Assembly (NCBI RefSeq): GCF_004684245.1
Contig: NZ_CP038452.1
Span: 1,350,796 to 1,414,795 of the forward strand
DNA length: 64,000 nt
From: Thermus caldilimi
GTDB taxonomy: Bacteria; Deinococcota; Deinococci; Deinococcales; Thermaceae
Direction: 5' to 3'
The notes beneath the pieces were generated by a model. That model had not been told where the DNA came from, made no database searches, and saw nothing but the letters and a program-made list of their open reading frames with translations. Position numbers and translations under genes: made by a program. This document shows, piece after piece, positions 19,919 through 27,667 of this stretch; position 1 is the first letter of the stretch; every line of letters begins with the position of its first letter.

Positions 19919-20308
19919 ATGAGCGTGGTGGAAGTCCTGCAAAAGGCCTACCAGGATGAGCTTCTGGATGCCCTGCGGGCGGAGCGGGCGGCGGAAAGGG
20001 TCCCCTACCCCCACATCCGGGCCCTCCTCCTGGAGGTGGCCCGTAGGGAGCGGGGCCACGCCGAGACCATCGCCGAGGCCCTCCGCCGCCTCGGGGCCTC
20101 CCTTCCCCCTACCCCCAAGGCGGAGGAAGAGGGCTGGGAAGCGCTGCTCCGCCTCCTTTCCGAGGAGGGGTTTGACCGAAGCTACTACCTGGAGAGCACC
20201 TTCCCTGACCCCGAACTGGAGCGTCTCTTCACCCGGCTGGGCCAGGAGGAAAGGCTCAACCAAGAAGCCGTGCGCAAAGCCGTGGCCCTTTTAGGAGGTG
20301 GCCTATGA
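19919..20308 (+). CDS. ferritin-like helical-bundle protein
   Basis: A 129-residue all-helical protein that starts 13 bases after clpB, behind a good ribosome-binding site (AAAGGAGGC). Helix 1 carries DELLDALRAERAA and helix 2 EVARRERGHAETIAEAL, an ExxH pattern typical of ferritin-like or rubrerythrin-like diiron carboxylate proteins. A third and fourth helix carry LGQEERLNQEAV. The full ligand set of a diiron centre is not evident, so it may be a degenerate member with a structural or protective role. Its place in a chaperone operon suggests a stress function (inference). Confidence 0.6.
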   Translation: MSVVEVLQKAYQDELLDALRAERAAERVPYPHIRALLLEVARRERGHAETIAEALRRLGASLPPTPKAEEEGWEALLRLLSEEGFDRSYYLESTFPDPELERLFTRLGQEERLNQEAVRKAVALLGGGL

Positions 20309-21489
20309 TCGGAAAGGAAGAAATCCGGCGCATCAAGGAAACCCTGGCTATCGCAGAGGGGCCGATCCTCTCCCTCTACCTGGACATCAACCCCGCCAAG
20401 CCGGAAAACGCCGGCAGGGCCTACGCCCTGAGGGCCAAGGACGCCATGAAGGCCCTGGGGGTGCCCCAGGACCTGCAGGATAAGGTCCTGGAAGTGTTGA
20501 AAAACCAGGTTCTGGAGGCCAAGACCGCCGTCTTCTTCGCCAAGGACAAGCTCTTTGAAACCCTCTTGCTCCAGGTGGAACTGCCCTTGGTCTCCAGCCT
20601 CAAGACCACCTTCTTGGGGGAAAAGGAAAGCCGCTTCCTCACGGACGGGGCCTTAGCCCACTACGGCGAACCCTTCCCCCTCCCCCTCATCTACGCCCTG
20701 GACGAGTACGAGCGCTATGGCGTGGTTTACTTAGACCAGGAGCGCTGGCGGGTGTTTGAAATCTTCCTGGGCGAGATTCAGGAAGTGGGGGATGCTTTCC
20801 TCGCTCTGGATACCGAGGCCTGGCGGCGGCTTTCCCTGGACGCCCCAGGGCGCCGCTTCAACCTGGCGGGTATCTCCCGGGGCGGGGCGGGACAGGACCT
20901 CTTCGCCAAGCGCCTGGCTGCCTGGGAGGAGCGCTTCTACAAGAACCTGGCCCACGAGCTGGAGAAGTTGACCCAGGAAAGGGGCTTCACCCGCCTGGTC
21001 CTCATGGGCCCCGAGGAGCACACCAAGCTTTTCCTGGGCTACCTGCCCAAGCGCCTCAAGGAAAAGCTGGTGGCCCTGCTTCCCTCCCTGCCCCACCCCG
21101 GGGCCAGCCCTGGCGAGGTGCTCAAGCGGCTGGAGCCTGTCCTGGAGGAGATAGAACGCAAGGGAGAGGTGGAGCTTCTCGAGAAGCTGGAGGAAGCCTA
21201 CCCCAAAGCGGTCTTCGGCCCCGAGGCGCTGGAGAGGGTGCAGGAGGGACGGGTGGAACTCTGGGTGCTTCCCTGGCACCTGGACCAGACCGCCTACGCC
21301 TGCGACGGGATCCTCTTCCCCGATGAGGCCCGGGCCCTGGCCCAGTGCCAAAACCCCGAGGCCAAGCCCCTGGCCGTGGTCCTGCCCGAGCTGGCCGCAG
21401 GGTATGCCGCCAAGCTGGAGTTCGTGCGGGGGGAAGCGGAGAAAGAACTTCTGGAGCGCGGGGGCATGGCCGCGCTCCTGAGGTGGTGA
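20305..21489 (+). CDS. baeRF/VLRF1-type release-factor-like protein
   Basis: A 394-residue protein with the overall plan of bacterial relatives of archaeo-eukaryotic release factor 1 (baeRF/VLRF1). It opens with a helix and strand, GPILSLYLDINPAK. Near residues 190-197 is a loop RGGAGQ that resembles the catalytic GGQ or GxxQ of eRF1 and Vms1/VLRF1, followed by a helix DLFAKRLAAWEERFYKNLA. A Rossmann-like region then reads FTRLVLMGPEEHTKLF, and the C-terminal part an L7Ae-like fold. By family knowledge such proteins may cleave peptidyl-tRNA on stalled ribosomes. The start overlaps the ferritin-like stop by 4 bases. Function is inferred. Confidence 0.65.
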   Translation: MIGKEEIRRIKETLAIAEGPILSLYLDINPAKPENAGRAYALRAKDAMKALGVPQDLQDKVLEVLKNQVLEAKTAVFFAKDKLFETLLLQVELPLVSSLKTTFLGEKESRFLTDGALAHYGEPFPLPLIYALDEYERYGVVYLDQERWRVFEIFLGEIQEVGDAFLALDTEAWRRLSLDAPGRRFNLAGISRGGAGQDLFAKRLAAWEERFYKNLAHELEKLTQERGFTRLVLMGPEEHTKLFLGYLPKRLKEKLVALLPSLPHPGASPGEVLKRLEPVLEEIERKGEVELLEKLEEAYPKAVFGPEALERVQEGRVELWVLPWHLDQTAYACDGILFPDEARALAQCQNPEAKPLAVVLPELAAGYAAKLEFVRGEAEKELLERGGMAALLRW

Positions 21490-21504
21490 GAGGAGGTGAG
21501 GAGA

Positions 21505-21921
21505 ATGGTGCGGTTTGATCCTTTTAGGGAGCTGGAGGAGTTGCAGGAGCGTTTGGCGCGGGCCTTCGGTGCCGCCCCGCAACAGGGGCCTCGGGTCTTC
21601 GCCCCCCCGGTGGACGTGATGGAGGACGCGGAGGGGCTCCACATCCTGGTCTACCTGCCTGGGGTGGAACCGGAGCGGGTGGAAGTGGTGGCGGAGGAAG
21701 GGGTGCTCTCGGTGAAAGCCGAACGTCCTTTTGAGAAGAAGGAGGGCGTGGTGTACCACCGCCTGGAAGGCTCCTACGGCACCTTCGCCCGCAGCTTCAA
21801 CGTGCCCAGCACCTTTGCCCTCTCCCGGGTGCAGGCCCGCTTCCGCCACGGGGTGCTCCACCTTCTGGTGCCCAAGGCCGAGGAAAGTAGGCCCAAGAGG
21901 ATCCAGGTGCAGGTGGAATAA
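21505..21921 (+). CDS. small heat-shock protein Hsp20 (first copy)
   Basis: A 138-residue alpha-crystallin-type holdase. The N-terminal arm starts MVRFDPFRELEELQERLARAF. The alpha-crystallin domain spans about residues 32-120, with VDVMEDAEGLHILVYLPGV and HRLEGSYGTFARSF (the GxFxRxF-like signature). A C-terminal tail RPKRIQVQVE ends with an IxV-like motif. I chose ATG at 21505, 8 bases after AGGAGG, rather than the GTG at 21496. It binds unfolding proteins during heat stress and hands them to DnaK/ClpB, encoded just upstream. Confidence 0.92.
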   Translation: MVRFDPFRELEELQERLARAFGAAPQQGPRVFAPPVDVMEDAEGLHILVYLPGVEPERVEVVAEEGVLSVKAERPFEKKEGVVYHRLEGSYGTFARSFNVPSTFALSRVQARFRHGVLHLLVPKAEESRPKRIQVQVE

Positions 21922-21932
21922 GGGGGTGAGGT

Positions 21933-22619
21933 ATGCGGCGGACCACGCGGTACATCCTGGCCACTTCCAACCCCATGGGCGACCTCGAGGCCCTGGAGAA
22001 GCTGGTGAAGCTGGCTCCGGAAACGGGGGCAGACGCCTTGGCCCTGGTGGGCAACCTCATGCCCAAGACGGCGAAAAGCCGCGACTACGCCGCCTTCTTC
22101 CGCATCCTTTCCGAGGCCCATCTGCCCACCGCCTACATCCCCGGGCCCCAGGACGCCCCCATCTGGGAATACCTCCGGGAGGCCGCCAACATCGAGCTGG
22201 TGCGACCCGATATGCGCAATGTCCACGAAACCTTCACCTTCTGGAAAGGGCCTTACCTGGTGGCCGGGATAGGCGGGGAGATCACCGATGACGGCGAGCC
22301 CGAGGAGCATGAAGCCCTGCACTACCCCGCCTGGGTAGCGGAGTACCACTTGAAAGCCCTTTGGGACCTTAAGGACTACCCCAAGATCTTCCTCTTCCAC
22401 ACCAACCCCCACCACAAGGGCCTGGGGGAGGGAGGCTCCCACGAGGTGGCCCACCTCATCAAGACCCATAACCCCCTCCTGGTGATCACCGCAGGCAGGG
22501 GCCAGAAGCACGAGATGCTGGGGGCAAGCTGGGTGGTGGTGCCGGGCGACCTCTCCGAGGGGGAGTACAGCCTCCTGGACCTGAGGGCAAGGAAGCTGGA
22601 AACCGGGAACGTGCGCTAA
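21933..22619 (+). CDS. calcineurin-fold metallophosphoesterase-like protein (TT1561 family)
   Basis: A 228-residue protein that I recognise as the orthologue of T. thermophilus TT1561, a calcineurin-like fold known from a structural-genomics structure. The metal-ligand motifs of active phosphoesterases are altered: TSNPMGDLEAL replaces the DxHG motif, VGNLMPK replaces GDxxD, and PGPQDAP replaces GNHE. One or two later histidines remain (FHTNPHHKG and TAGRGQKHE). It may therefore bind metal weakly or have another role. It sits between two Hsp20 genes in the stress operon, 11 bases after the first. Confidence 0.7.
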   Translation: MRRTTRYILATSNPMGDLEALEKLVKLAPETGADALALVGNLMPKTAKSRDYAAFFRILSEAHLPTAYIPGPQDAPIWEYLREAANIELVRPDMRNVHETFTFWKGPYLVAGIGGEITDDGEPEEHEALHYPAWVAEYHLKALWDLKDYPKIFLFHTNPHHKGLGEGGSHEVAHLIKTHNPLLVITAGRGQKHEMLGASWVVVPGDLSEGEYSLLDLRARKLETGNVR

Positions 22620-22626
22620 GGCCGTA

Positions 22627-22650
22627 GGGCCCCGCCTTTGGGCGGGGCCC
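22627..22650 (+). terminator. hairpin between the phosphoesterase-like gene and second Hsp20
   Basis: A perfect 10-bp stem (GGGCCCCGCC at 22627-22636 with its complement at 22641-22650) around TTTG. No U-tract follows (TATACCCTAAA). It may act as a partial terminator or as an mRNA-stabilising hairpin before the second hsp20. Confidence 0.55.
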
Positions 22651-22672
22651 TATACCCTAAAAGGAGGTCAGG

Positions 22673-23086
22673 ATGCTGGAGAAGCTTTGGCCCTTCGGTC
22701 GGAATCGGGTGCGCAAGGCTTTTGAGGAAGCCCTCGAGAAGGTTTTTAAGGAAGAGGGGGGAACCCTGGAGCCCCTCTCGGAACTTTCCGAGCACGAGGA
22801 CCACTACCTGTTGCGGGTGGAAGTGCCGGGCCTGGGCCCGGAGAACCTGGAGGTGCGCCTCGAGGGGGACCAGCTGGTGGTGGAGGGGGAGAAAAAGGAG
22901 GAAAAGCGCACCAAACACCTCTCGGAGATCGTCTACGGGCGTATCTACCGCGCTTACCTCCTCCCCAAGGACGCCAAGAGGGAAGGCCTCGAGGCCAAGC
23001 TCCACAAGGGCGTGCTGGAGATAAGGATCCCCCGGGAGAAGCGCCCGCCCGAACCCCCCGTGAAGATCCCCGTGCAAGAGAGCTAA
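22673..23086 (+). CDS. small heat-shock protein Hsp20 (second copy)
   Basis: A 137-residue alpha-crystallin-type holdase, clearly different in sequence from the first copy. The N-terminal arm (MLEKLWPFGRNRVRKAFEEA) is amphipathic. The core includes EDHYLLRVEVPGLGPENLEVRL and YGRIYRAYLLPKDAKREGL, and the tail has VKIPVQES with a C-terminal IxV motif. AAAGGAGG stands 9 bases before the ATG. It ends the long stress operon; a strong terminator follows. Two divergent Hsp20s could form mixed oligomers or serve different clients. Confidence 0.92.
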   Translation: MLEKLWPFGRNRVRKAFEEALEKVFKEEGGTLEPLSELSEHEDHYLLRVEVPGLGPENLEVRLEGDQLVVEGEKKEEKRTKHLSEIVYGRIYRAYLLPKDAKREGLEAKLHKGVLEIRIPREKRPPEPPVKIPVQES

Positions 23087-23091
23087 GTCCC

Positions 23092-23135
23092 CCACCAACC
23101 CCAGGCTCCCCGCCTCGGGTTGGTGGCTCTTTTAT
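23092..23135 (+). terminator. terminator of the stress operon
   Basis: CCACCAACCC (23092-23101) pairs perfectly with GGGTTGGTGG (23117-23126). The 15-base loop has its own small AGGC/GCCT stem. CTCTTTTATC follows, giving a T run. It is the clearest end to the clpB-hsp20 gene string. Confidence 0.85.
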
Positions 23136-23143
23136 CAGGTGTC

Positions 23144-23171
23144 TTGACACGATTGATGTCAATCTTTATCT
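23144..23171 (+). promoter_or_regulatory. promoter with operator-like palindrome, DUF1931 gene
   Basis: TTGACA at 23144-23149 and TTATCT at 23166-23171 (16-base spacing) precede the gene at 23201. TTGACA and its inverted copy TGTCAA (23157-23162), seven bases apart, make a palindrome just downstream of the -35 box. It may be a repressor site or chance. Confidence 0.55.
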
Positions 23172-23200
23172 TGGAACTTGGAACAAAGAGGTGAGCGAGT

Positions 23201-23647
23201 ATGTTGATGAAAACAGCCGAGTTTGAAAAGCTCTTCCGCCTGGCGGCGGGGCTGGACGTGGACAAGAACGACCTCAAACGCCTTTCCGATTTCCTCAGGA
23301 ACAAAATCTACGACCTTCTGGTGGTAGCGGAGCGCCATGCCAAGTACAACGGCCGGGACATCATCCTTGAGCCTGACCTGCCCCTGACCAAGGGGCTTCA
23401 GGAAACCCTAAAGGAGTTCCGGACCATGGACACCCTTCTGGAGCTCAAGCCCGTGCTGGACGCCCTGGCCTCTTTGCCCCCTTTGGACCTGGAGATCTCC
23501 GAGGACGTGCGCCAGCTGCTCCCCGAGGTGGCCGGGGCTCTGGTGGTGGCCTACGCCCGGGTGCTCAAGGAACTGGACCCCAGGCTTAAGAATCCGCAAA
23601 CCGAACACCACGAGCGTGCTGAGCGGGTCTTTAACCTTCTTCTCTAG
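23201..23647 (+). CDS. DUF1931 histone-fold protein
   Basis: A 148-residue protein I recognise as the DUF1931 family, which has a pair of histone folds in one chain (structures are known from Aquifex and T. thermophilus). The first fold spans roughly residues 1-65 (FEKLFRLAAGLDVDKNDLKR, then a second long helix). The second spans 75-148, with AGALVVAYARVLKELDPRL. By family knowledge, relatives are proposed to bind DNA like small archaeal histones. GAGGTGAG lies 5-10 bases before ATG 23201; a second ATG at 23207 is possible. The gene is first in a string with PsiE and KhtTU-like genes. Confidence 0.8.
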   Translation: MLMKTAEFEKLFRLAAGLDVDKNDLKRLSDFLRNKIYDLLVVAERHAKYNGRDIILEPDLPLTKGLQETLKEFRTMDTLLELKPVLDALASLPPLDLEISEDVRQLLPEVAGALVVAYARVLKELDPRLKNPQTEHHERAERVFNLLL

Positions 23648-23649
23648 GC

Positions 23650-24069
23650 ATGAGCCAGGACCTGCTTCTTTCCCTATACCGCCGGGCTACCCGCTTGGTC
23701 TTCAACCTAGTGGTGGTGGCCCTCCTGGTGGGGCTCTTCGTGGGGGTGGGGCGCACCTTCCTGGAGCTGGGCCTCACCCTTACCGAGCCCACGGTGCGCC
23801 TGGGCCTTAAGGAACTGGTAACCAACGTCCTCAGCCTGGTCATCGTCCTGGAGCTGGTGCGGGTCTTCGTGGAGTACTTTGAGTTCGAAAGGGTGCGCCT
23901 CGAGGTCCTCCTGGAGATCGGGGTGGCCCTGAGCCTGCGGGAGCTTCTCCTTCTCCTCTTTGCGGAGAAGCTTTCTGGTCTGGATCTCTTCTTCTGGACC
24001 CTGGGCATCCTGGCCCTGGTGGCCGGGCGCACCCTGGCGGTGCGGTTTCCTCCTGGGAGGCGCGCATGA
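23650..24069 (+). CDS. PsiE-family membrane protein
   Basis: A 139-residue integral membrane protein with four likely membrane helices (about residues 18-38, 52-78, 88-108 and 112-132). Between helices 2 and 3 it has ELVRVFVEYFEFERVRLE, the conserved segment of the phosphate-starvation-inducible PsiE family. Its biochemical role is unknown. It starts 2 bases after the DUF1931 stop and its own stop overlaps the next start, so the genes are coupled. Confidence 0.7.
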   Translation: MSQDLLLSLYRRATRLVFNLVVVALLVGLFVGVGRTFLELGLTLTEPTVRLGLKELVTNVLSLVIVLELVRVFVEYFEFERVRLEVLLEIGVALSLRELLLLLFAEKLSGLDLFFWTLGILALVAGRTLAVRFPPGRRA

Positions 24070-24539
24070 GGGTGGAGGAAGCGGTGCTTCCCGGCGTGGG
24101 GCGGAAGTATACCATCACGGTGCAAAGCGGCGACCGGATCGTCATCGTGGTCCACCACTCGGGGAAACGGGAACTTCAGTACTTTGAGGCGGGGGAGGAA
24201 GAGGAGCCCACCATGGCCTTGGACCTCACCGATGAGGAGGCCCGGGAGCTGGGGGCCATCCTGGCGGGGGTGCTTTTCCACCCCGAGGCGGTGGGGGACA
24301 CCCAAAGCAAACTGGGCGAGAAGGTCATCGAGTGGATCAAGGTCCTGCCCGGCTCCAAGCTGGTGGGCAAGCGGGCGGGAGAGCTTGCCCTACCCCCTGG
24401 GGCCCATCTCCTGGCCGTGGACCGGCCTGGGGCGCCCATGATTCCCAACCCCCCGCCCGAGGTGGTGCTGGAGGTGGGAGACACCTTGGTGGTGGCGGGA
24501 AGCCGCGAAGCGGTGGAAGCCCTTAAGAGGACCCTCTGA
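24066..24539 (+). CDS. RCK_C-domain regulatory subunit (KhtT-like)
   Basis: A 157-residue cytosolic protein. The N-terminal part resembles KhtT-type subunits (VEEAVLPGVGRKYTITVQSG). The C-terminal half (about 85-155) is an RCK_C/TrkA-C ligand-binding domain with GSKLVGKRAGELALPPGA and EVGDTLVVAGSREAVEALKR. By family knowledge it gates a partner cation/proton antiporter in response to a nucleotide or ion. The partner is encoded next, with a 1-base overlap of stop and start (TGATG). Confidence 0.85.
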   Translation: MRVEEAVLPGVGRKYTITVQSGDRIVIVVHHSGKRELQYFEAGEEEEPTMALDLTDEEARELGAILAGVLFHPEAVGDTQSKLGEKVIEWIKVLPGSKLVGKRAGELALPPGAHLLAVDRPGAPMIPNPPPEVVLEVGDTLVVAGSREAVEALKRTL

Positions 24540-25672
24540 TGCACCCTTCTGTGGAGGCCTTTACCCTGGCCGCAGGGCTTTTGGCCCTGGGAGCCCTCCT
24601 GGTCCACCGCTTCGGTTTCCCTCCTCTACCCGTCTACCTCCTCACCGGCCTCCTGGTGGGACAAGGGCTGCCCGTGGAAGAGCTGGAACCCCTCCCCTCC
24701 TTGGGGCTTCTCCTCCTCCTCTTCTCCGTGGGGCTGGAGTTCGGTCCCGACCGGCTCAAGGGGTTATCGGGCAAGGCGATCCAGGCGGGCCTGTACGACG
24801 CCCTCGCCCTGCCCCTGGGGTTTCTCCTGGGGCTCCTCGCCGGGCTGGACCTTCGGGGCGCCGCCCTCTTGGCCGGGGTCATTTACGTGAGCTCCAGTGC
24901 GGTGATCGTCAAGCTAATCATCGACCTGCGGCGAGCGGCCAATCCGGAAAGCGAGGTGGTCCTTGGAGTTTTAGTCCTTGAAGACCTGGTGGTGGCCATC
25001 CTCCTGGCCCTCCTGGGGGGACACGGCCCCGTGGGCTTTCTGGGAGGGGTGGCCTTAGCCCTGGCCTACCTGCTCTTCGCCCGCTTCGTCGGTCCCAAGC
25101 TGGTCTCCTGGATGGAAGGGCTATCTGATGAGCTCATCCTCCTCCTTGGGGCCACCTTCACCACCGGGACCGCCCTGCTTTTCCACGCCATCGGGGCTTC
25201 GGAAGGTGTGGGGGCGTTTCTTGCCGGAGTCATCGCCGCCGCCTTGGGCCTTCGAGAAAGGCTAGAGCACCTCTTCGGCTCCGTGCGAGATCTGGGCGTG
25301 GCCCTTTTCTTCCTGGTGGTGGGAGCCAAGGCCTTGAGTCTTTTCCAAGGTGTGACGCCTGGCGTTCTGGGGCTAGCCCTTCTCGGGCTCCTTGTGAAGC
25401 TTCCCCTAAACCATGCGGGGGGTACCCGAGTGGGGCTTTCCCGCAAACGCCGGCTCTACAGCGCCCTTTACCTGGTGCCTCGAGGGGAGTTCAACCTGGT
25501 CCTGGGTGCCTTGGCCCAGGCCCAGGGCTACCCCCTGGTGGCCCAGGTGGCGGTGCTGTTGGTGCTCCTTTCCATCCCTTTGGGGGCCCTCCTCATCCGG
25601 TTTGCCCCCGAGCTTGGCAGGCTCCTTCTCCGGGAAGCCCCTAGGCCCCGCCGTCCCGCCCGCTCCCCCTAA
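24539..25672 (+). CDS. cation/proton antiporter, CPA2 family (KhtU-like)
   Basis: A 377-residue membrane antiporter with about eleven hydrophobic segments. Features are the glycine-rich helix LTGLLVGQGLPVEELEPLPS and LFSVGLEFGPDRL. The functional motif SSSAVIVKLIIDLR precedes VLGVLVLEDLVVAILLALL, with Glu/Asp in place of the NapA Asp-Asp pair. With the KhtT-like gene upstream it probably forms a K+(or Na+)/H+ efflux system; the ion cannot be decided from sequence. Confidence 0.85.
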   Translation: MHPSVEAFTLAAGLLALGALLVHRFGFPPLPVYLLTGLLVGQGLPVEELEPLPSLGLLLLLFSVGLEFGPDRLKGLSGKAIQAGLYDALALPLGFLLGLLAGLDLRGAALLAGVIYVSSSAVIVKLIIDLRRAANPESEVVLGVLVLEDLVVAILLALLGGHGPVGFLGGVALALAYLLFARFVGPKLVSWMEGLSDELILLLGATFTTGTALLFHAIGASEGVGAFLAGVIAAALGLRERLEHLFGSVRDLGVALFFLVVGAKALSLFQGVTPGVLGLALLGLLVKLPLNHAGGTRVGLSRKRRLYSALYLVPRGEFNLVLGALAQAQGYPLVAQVAVLLVLLSIPLGALLIRFAPELGRLLLREAPRPRRPARSP

Positions 25673-25724
25673 GCGCCCCGCCACGGCCCAAGCCACGGTG
25701 GAACCCCGCGGCGCGGCCTTTGGT

Positions 25725-25730
25725 TATACT
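25725..25730 (+). promoter_or_regulatory. -10 box of a leaderless promoter (membrane protease gene)
   Basis: TATACT ends 6 bases before the ATG at 25737, so the transcript would start at or just before the start codon. I see no good -35 box. Confidence 0.45.
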
Positions 25731-25736
25731 CTCCTC

Positions 25737-26570
25737 ATGGAAATCTTCTTCCAGCTTTTCTGGCTCTTCTTCATCCTTTCTGCCCTAACCCCCTACCTGC
25801 AACAGCAGATGCTCCTGGGAGCCAGGGCCCGGAAGATCGCCGAGCTGGAGCGCAAGCGGAAAAGCCGGGTCATTACCCTCATCCACCGCCAGGAGGCCGT
25901 GAGCTTCTTGGGCATCCCCATCAGCCGCTTCATCAACATCGACGACTCGGAGCAGGTCCTAAGGGCCATCCGCCTCACGGACAAGAACATGCCCATCGAC
26001 CTCATCCTCCACACCCCAGGGGGCCTGGTCCTGGCGGCGGAGCAGATCGCCGAGGCCCTGTTGCGCCACCCCGCCAAGGTCACGGTCTTCGTGCCCCACT
26101 ACGCCATGTCCGGGGGTACCCTCATCGCCTTGGCCGCGGACGAGATCGTCATGGACGAGAACGCGGTCTTGGGCCCCGTGGACCCTCAGCTTGGCCAGTA
26201 CCCGGCGGCCAGCATCCTCAAGGTGCTGGAGAAAAAGCCCATCCAGGAGATCGACGACCAGACCCTGATCCTGGCGGACGTGGCGGAAAAGGCCCTCAAA
26301 CAGGTGAAGGCCACGGTGAAAAGCCTCCTCATGAAACGCATGCCCGAAGAGAAGGCCGAGGAGGTGGCCACCCTCCTCTCCCAGGGCACCTGGACCCACG
26401 ACTACCCCATCGACGTGGCCCAGGCTCGGGATATGGGCCTACCCGTGAGCACGGAGATGCCTCTGGAGGTCTACGAGCTCATGGACCTCTACCCCCAGGC
26501 CCAGGGGGGTAAGCCCAGCGTGCAGTACGTGCCCGTACCCTATCGTCACCAGCAGCCCGGGAGGCCTTAG
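25737..26570 (+). CDS. ClpP-class membrane serine protease (SDH/SppA-like)
   Basis: A 277-residue protein with one N-terminal membrane helix (FFQLFWLFFILSALTPYL) and a crotonase-fold protease domain of the serine dehydrogenase proteinase (SDH) family. The core reads IDLILHTPGGLVLAAEQIAEA, then VPHYAMSGGTLIALAADEIV (nucleophile Ser in AMSGG), and VLGPVDPQLG. These match SppA-like and NfeD-partner proteases. I chose ATG at 25737; a long upstream reading frame is a shadow of the antiporter gene. The adjacent rhomboid protease gene suggests a membrane proteolysis pair. Confidence 0.85.
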   Translation: MEIFFQLFWLFFILSALTPYLQQQMLLGARARKIAELERKRKSRVITLIHRQEAVSFLGIPISRFINIDDSEQVLRAIRLTDKNMPIDLILHTPGGLVLAAEQIAEALLRHPAKVTVFVPHYAMSGGTLIALAADEIVMDENAVLGPVDPQLGQYPAASILKVLEKKPIQEIDDQTLILADVAEKALKQVKATVKSLLMKRMPEEKAEEVATLLSQGTWTHDYPIDVAQARDMGLPVSTEMPLEVYELMDLYPQAQGGKPSVQYVPVPYRHQQPGRP

Positions 26571-26571
26571 G

Positions 26572-27204
26572 GTGTTTCCCCTCTACGACATCAACCACGC
26601 CCGCCGGCCCGCCTATGGGGTGAAAGGGCTGGTCTTAGCCAATGCCCTGGCCTTTCTTTGGCAACTCTCCGTGGGCCTGGAGTGGTCTGCCGAAGCCTAC
26701 GGCTTTATCCCTGCCTTGTTCTTTCAGGACCCTGCGGGCCAGGGCTACCGCCTCCTCACCAGCATGTTCCTCCACGGGAGTTTCTTTCACATTCTCTCCA
26801 ATATGTGGTTCCTCTGGGTCTTTGGAGACAACGTGGAGGACCGCATGGGCCACGGGCGCTTCCTCCTCTTCTACCTCCTCGGGGGGCTGGCCGCGGCCCT
26901 AGCCCAGGGGCTTTTCTCCCTCACCTCCACCCTCCCCATGATCGGGGCCAGCGGGGCGGTCTCGGCGGTGCTGGGGGCGTATTACATCCTCTTCCCCAGG
27001 GCCTACGTGGTCTCGGTGATCCTCTTCATTTTCCCCCTCTTCGTCACCTTCCCCGCGGGGTTCTACATCGGGTATTGGGCCTTTCTTCAACTCTTCCAGG
27101 GGCTTTTGGGCCTACCTGGGGTGGCCTGGTGGGCCCACCTGGGGGGATTCCTTTTCGGCGTCCTCACGGCCCAGCGCTTTGCCCCCAGGTGGCGGCGCTG
27201 GTAA
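26572..27204 (+). CDS. rhomboid family intramembrane serine protease
   Basis: A 210-residue rhomboid. Six membrane segments are visible. Catalytic Ser is in IGASGAV (GxSG) in helix 4 and His in WWAHLGGFLFG in helix 6. The conserved SNMWFLWVFGDNVEDRMGH after helix 2 contains the HxxxN-like region and the WR-like loop. It cleaves transmembrane substrates within the bilayer. Start is GTG at 26572, one base after the preceding protease stop, so the two are cotranscribed. Confidence 0.9.
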   Translation: MFPLYDINHARRPAYGVKGLVLANALAFLWQLSVGLEWSAEAYGFIPALFFQDPAGQGYRLLTSMFLHGSFFHILSNMWFLWVFGDNVEDRMGHGRFLLFYLLGGLAAALAQGLFSLTSTLPMIGASGAVSAVLGAYYILFPRAYVVSVILFIFPLFVTFPAGFYIGYWAFLQLFQGLLGLPGVAWWAHLGGFLFGVLTAQRFAPRWRRW

Positions 27205-27214
27205 ACTTTAGCCC

Positions 27215-27667
27215 ATGAAGGTAGCCGAACTCATGACCCCAAACCCCGACACCATCGGGCCCGAGGCCACCTTGGAAGAGGCCGCCCGGCGCATCCTGGA
27301 AAAGCGCTACGGCAGCCTGCCTGTGGTGGATCGGGAGGGATGCCTACTGGGGCTACTCCAGGTGGAGGAACTCCTTCCCCGCCCCGAGAACATCCCCTTC
27401 TCCGATGTGGAGGCTCTGCAGCTTTTCGGGGAGTGGGTGGACGGGGAATTTTTAGAGGATATCTACCGACGCTACCAGAAAACGCCGGTAAAGGCTGTGA
27501 TGCGTACGGACATCCCCCGTTTGCACCCTGAAGACCCGGTGGGCAAGGCCTTGGAAACCCTCCTCACCAGCGAGGTGCGCCACCTTCCGGTGGTAGACCA
27601 AGGCAACAGGGTGGTGGGCATCCTCACCCGGAGCGACTTCCTCAAGCTCATCCTGAGGAGGCGGTGA
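27215..27667 (+). CDS. CBS-domain protein
   Basis: A 150-residue protein made of a tandem CBS pair (Bateman module), residues about 3-60 and 88-150: AELMTPNPDTIGPEATLEEA ... GSLPVVDREG, and VKAVMRTDIPRL ... VRHLPVVDQGNRVVGILTRS. By family knowledge such modules bind adenosyl ligands (AMP, ATP, SAM) and control attached or partner proteins. Its stop overlaps the napA start (TGATG), so it may regulate NapA or sense energy charge or ionic strength. This is inference. Confidence 0.85.
   Translation: MKVAELMTPNPDTIGPEATLEEAARRILEKRYGSLPVVDREGCLLGLLQVEELLPRPENIPFSDVEALQLFGEWVDGEFLEDIYRRYQKTPVKAVMRTDIPRLHPEDPVGKALETLLTSEVRHLPVVDQGNRVVGILTRSDFLKLILRRR

Noticed and set aside
23144-23162. TTGACA/TGTCAA palindrome as HspR or LexA box
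   Set aside because: It does not match the CTTGAGT-N7-ACTCAAG site or a known LexA box; left as a generic operator-like palindrome.
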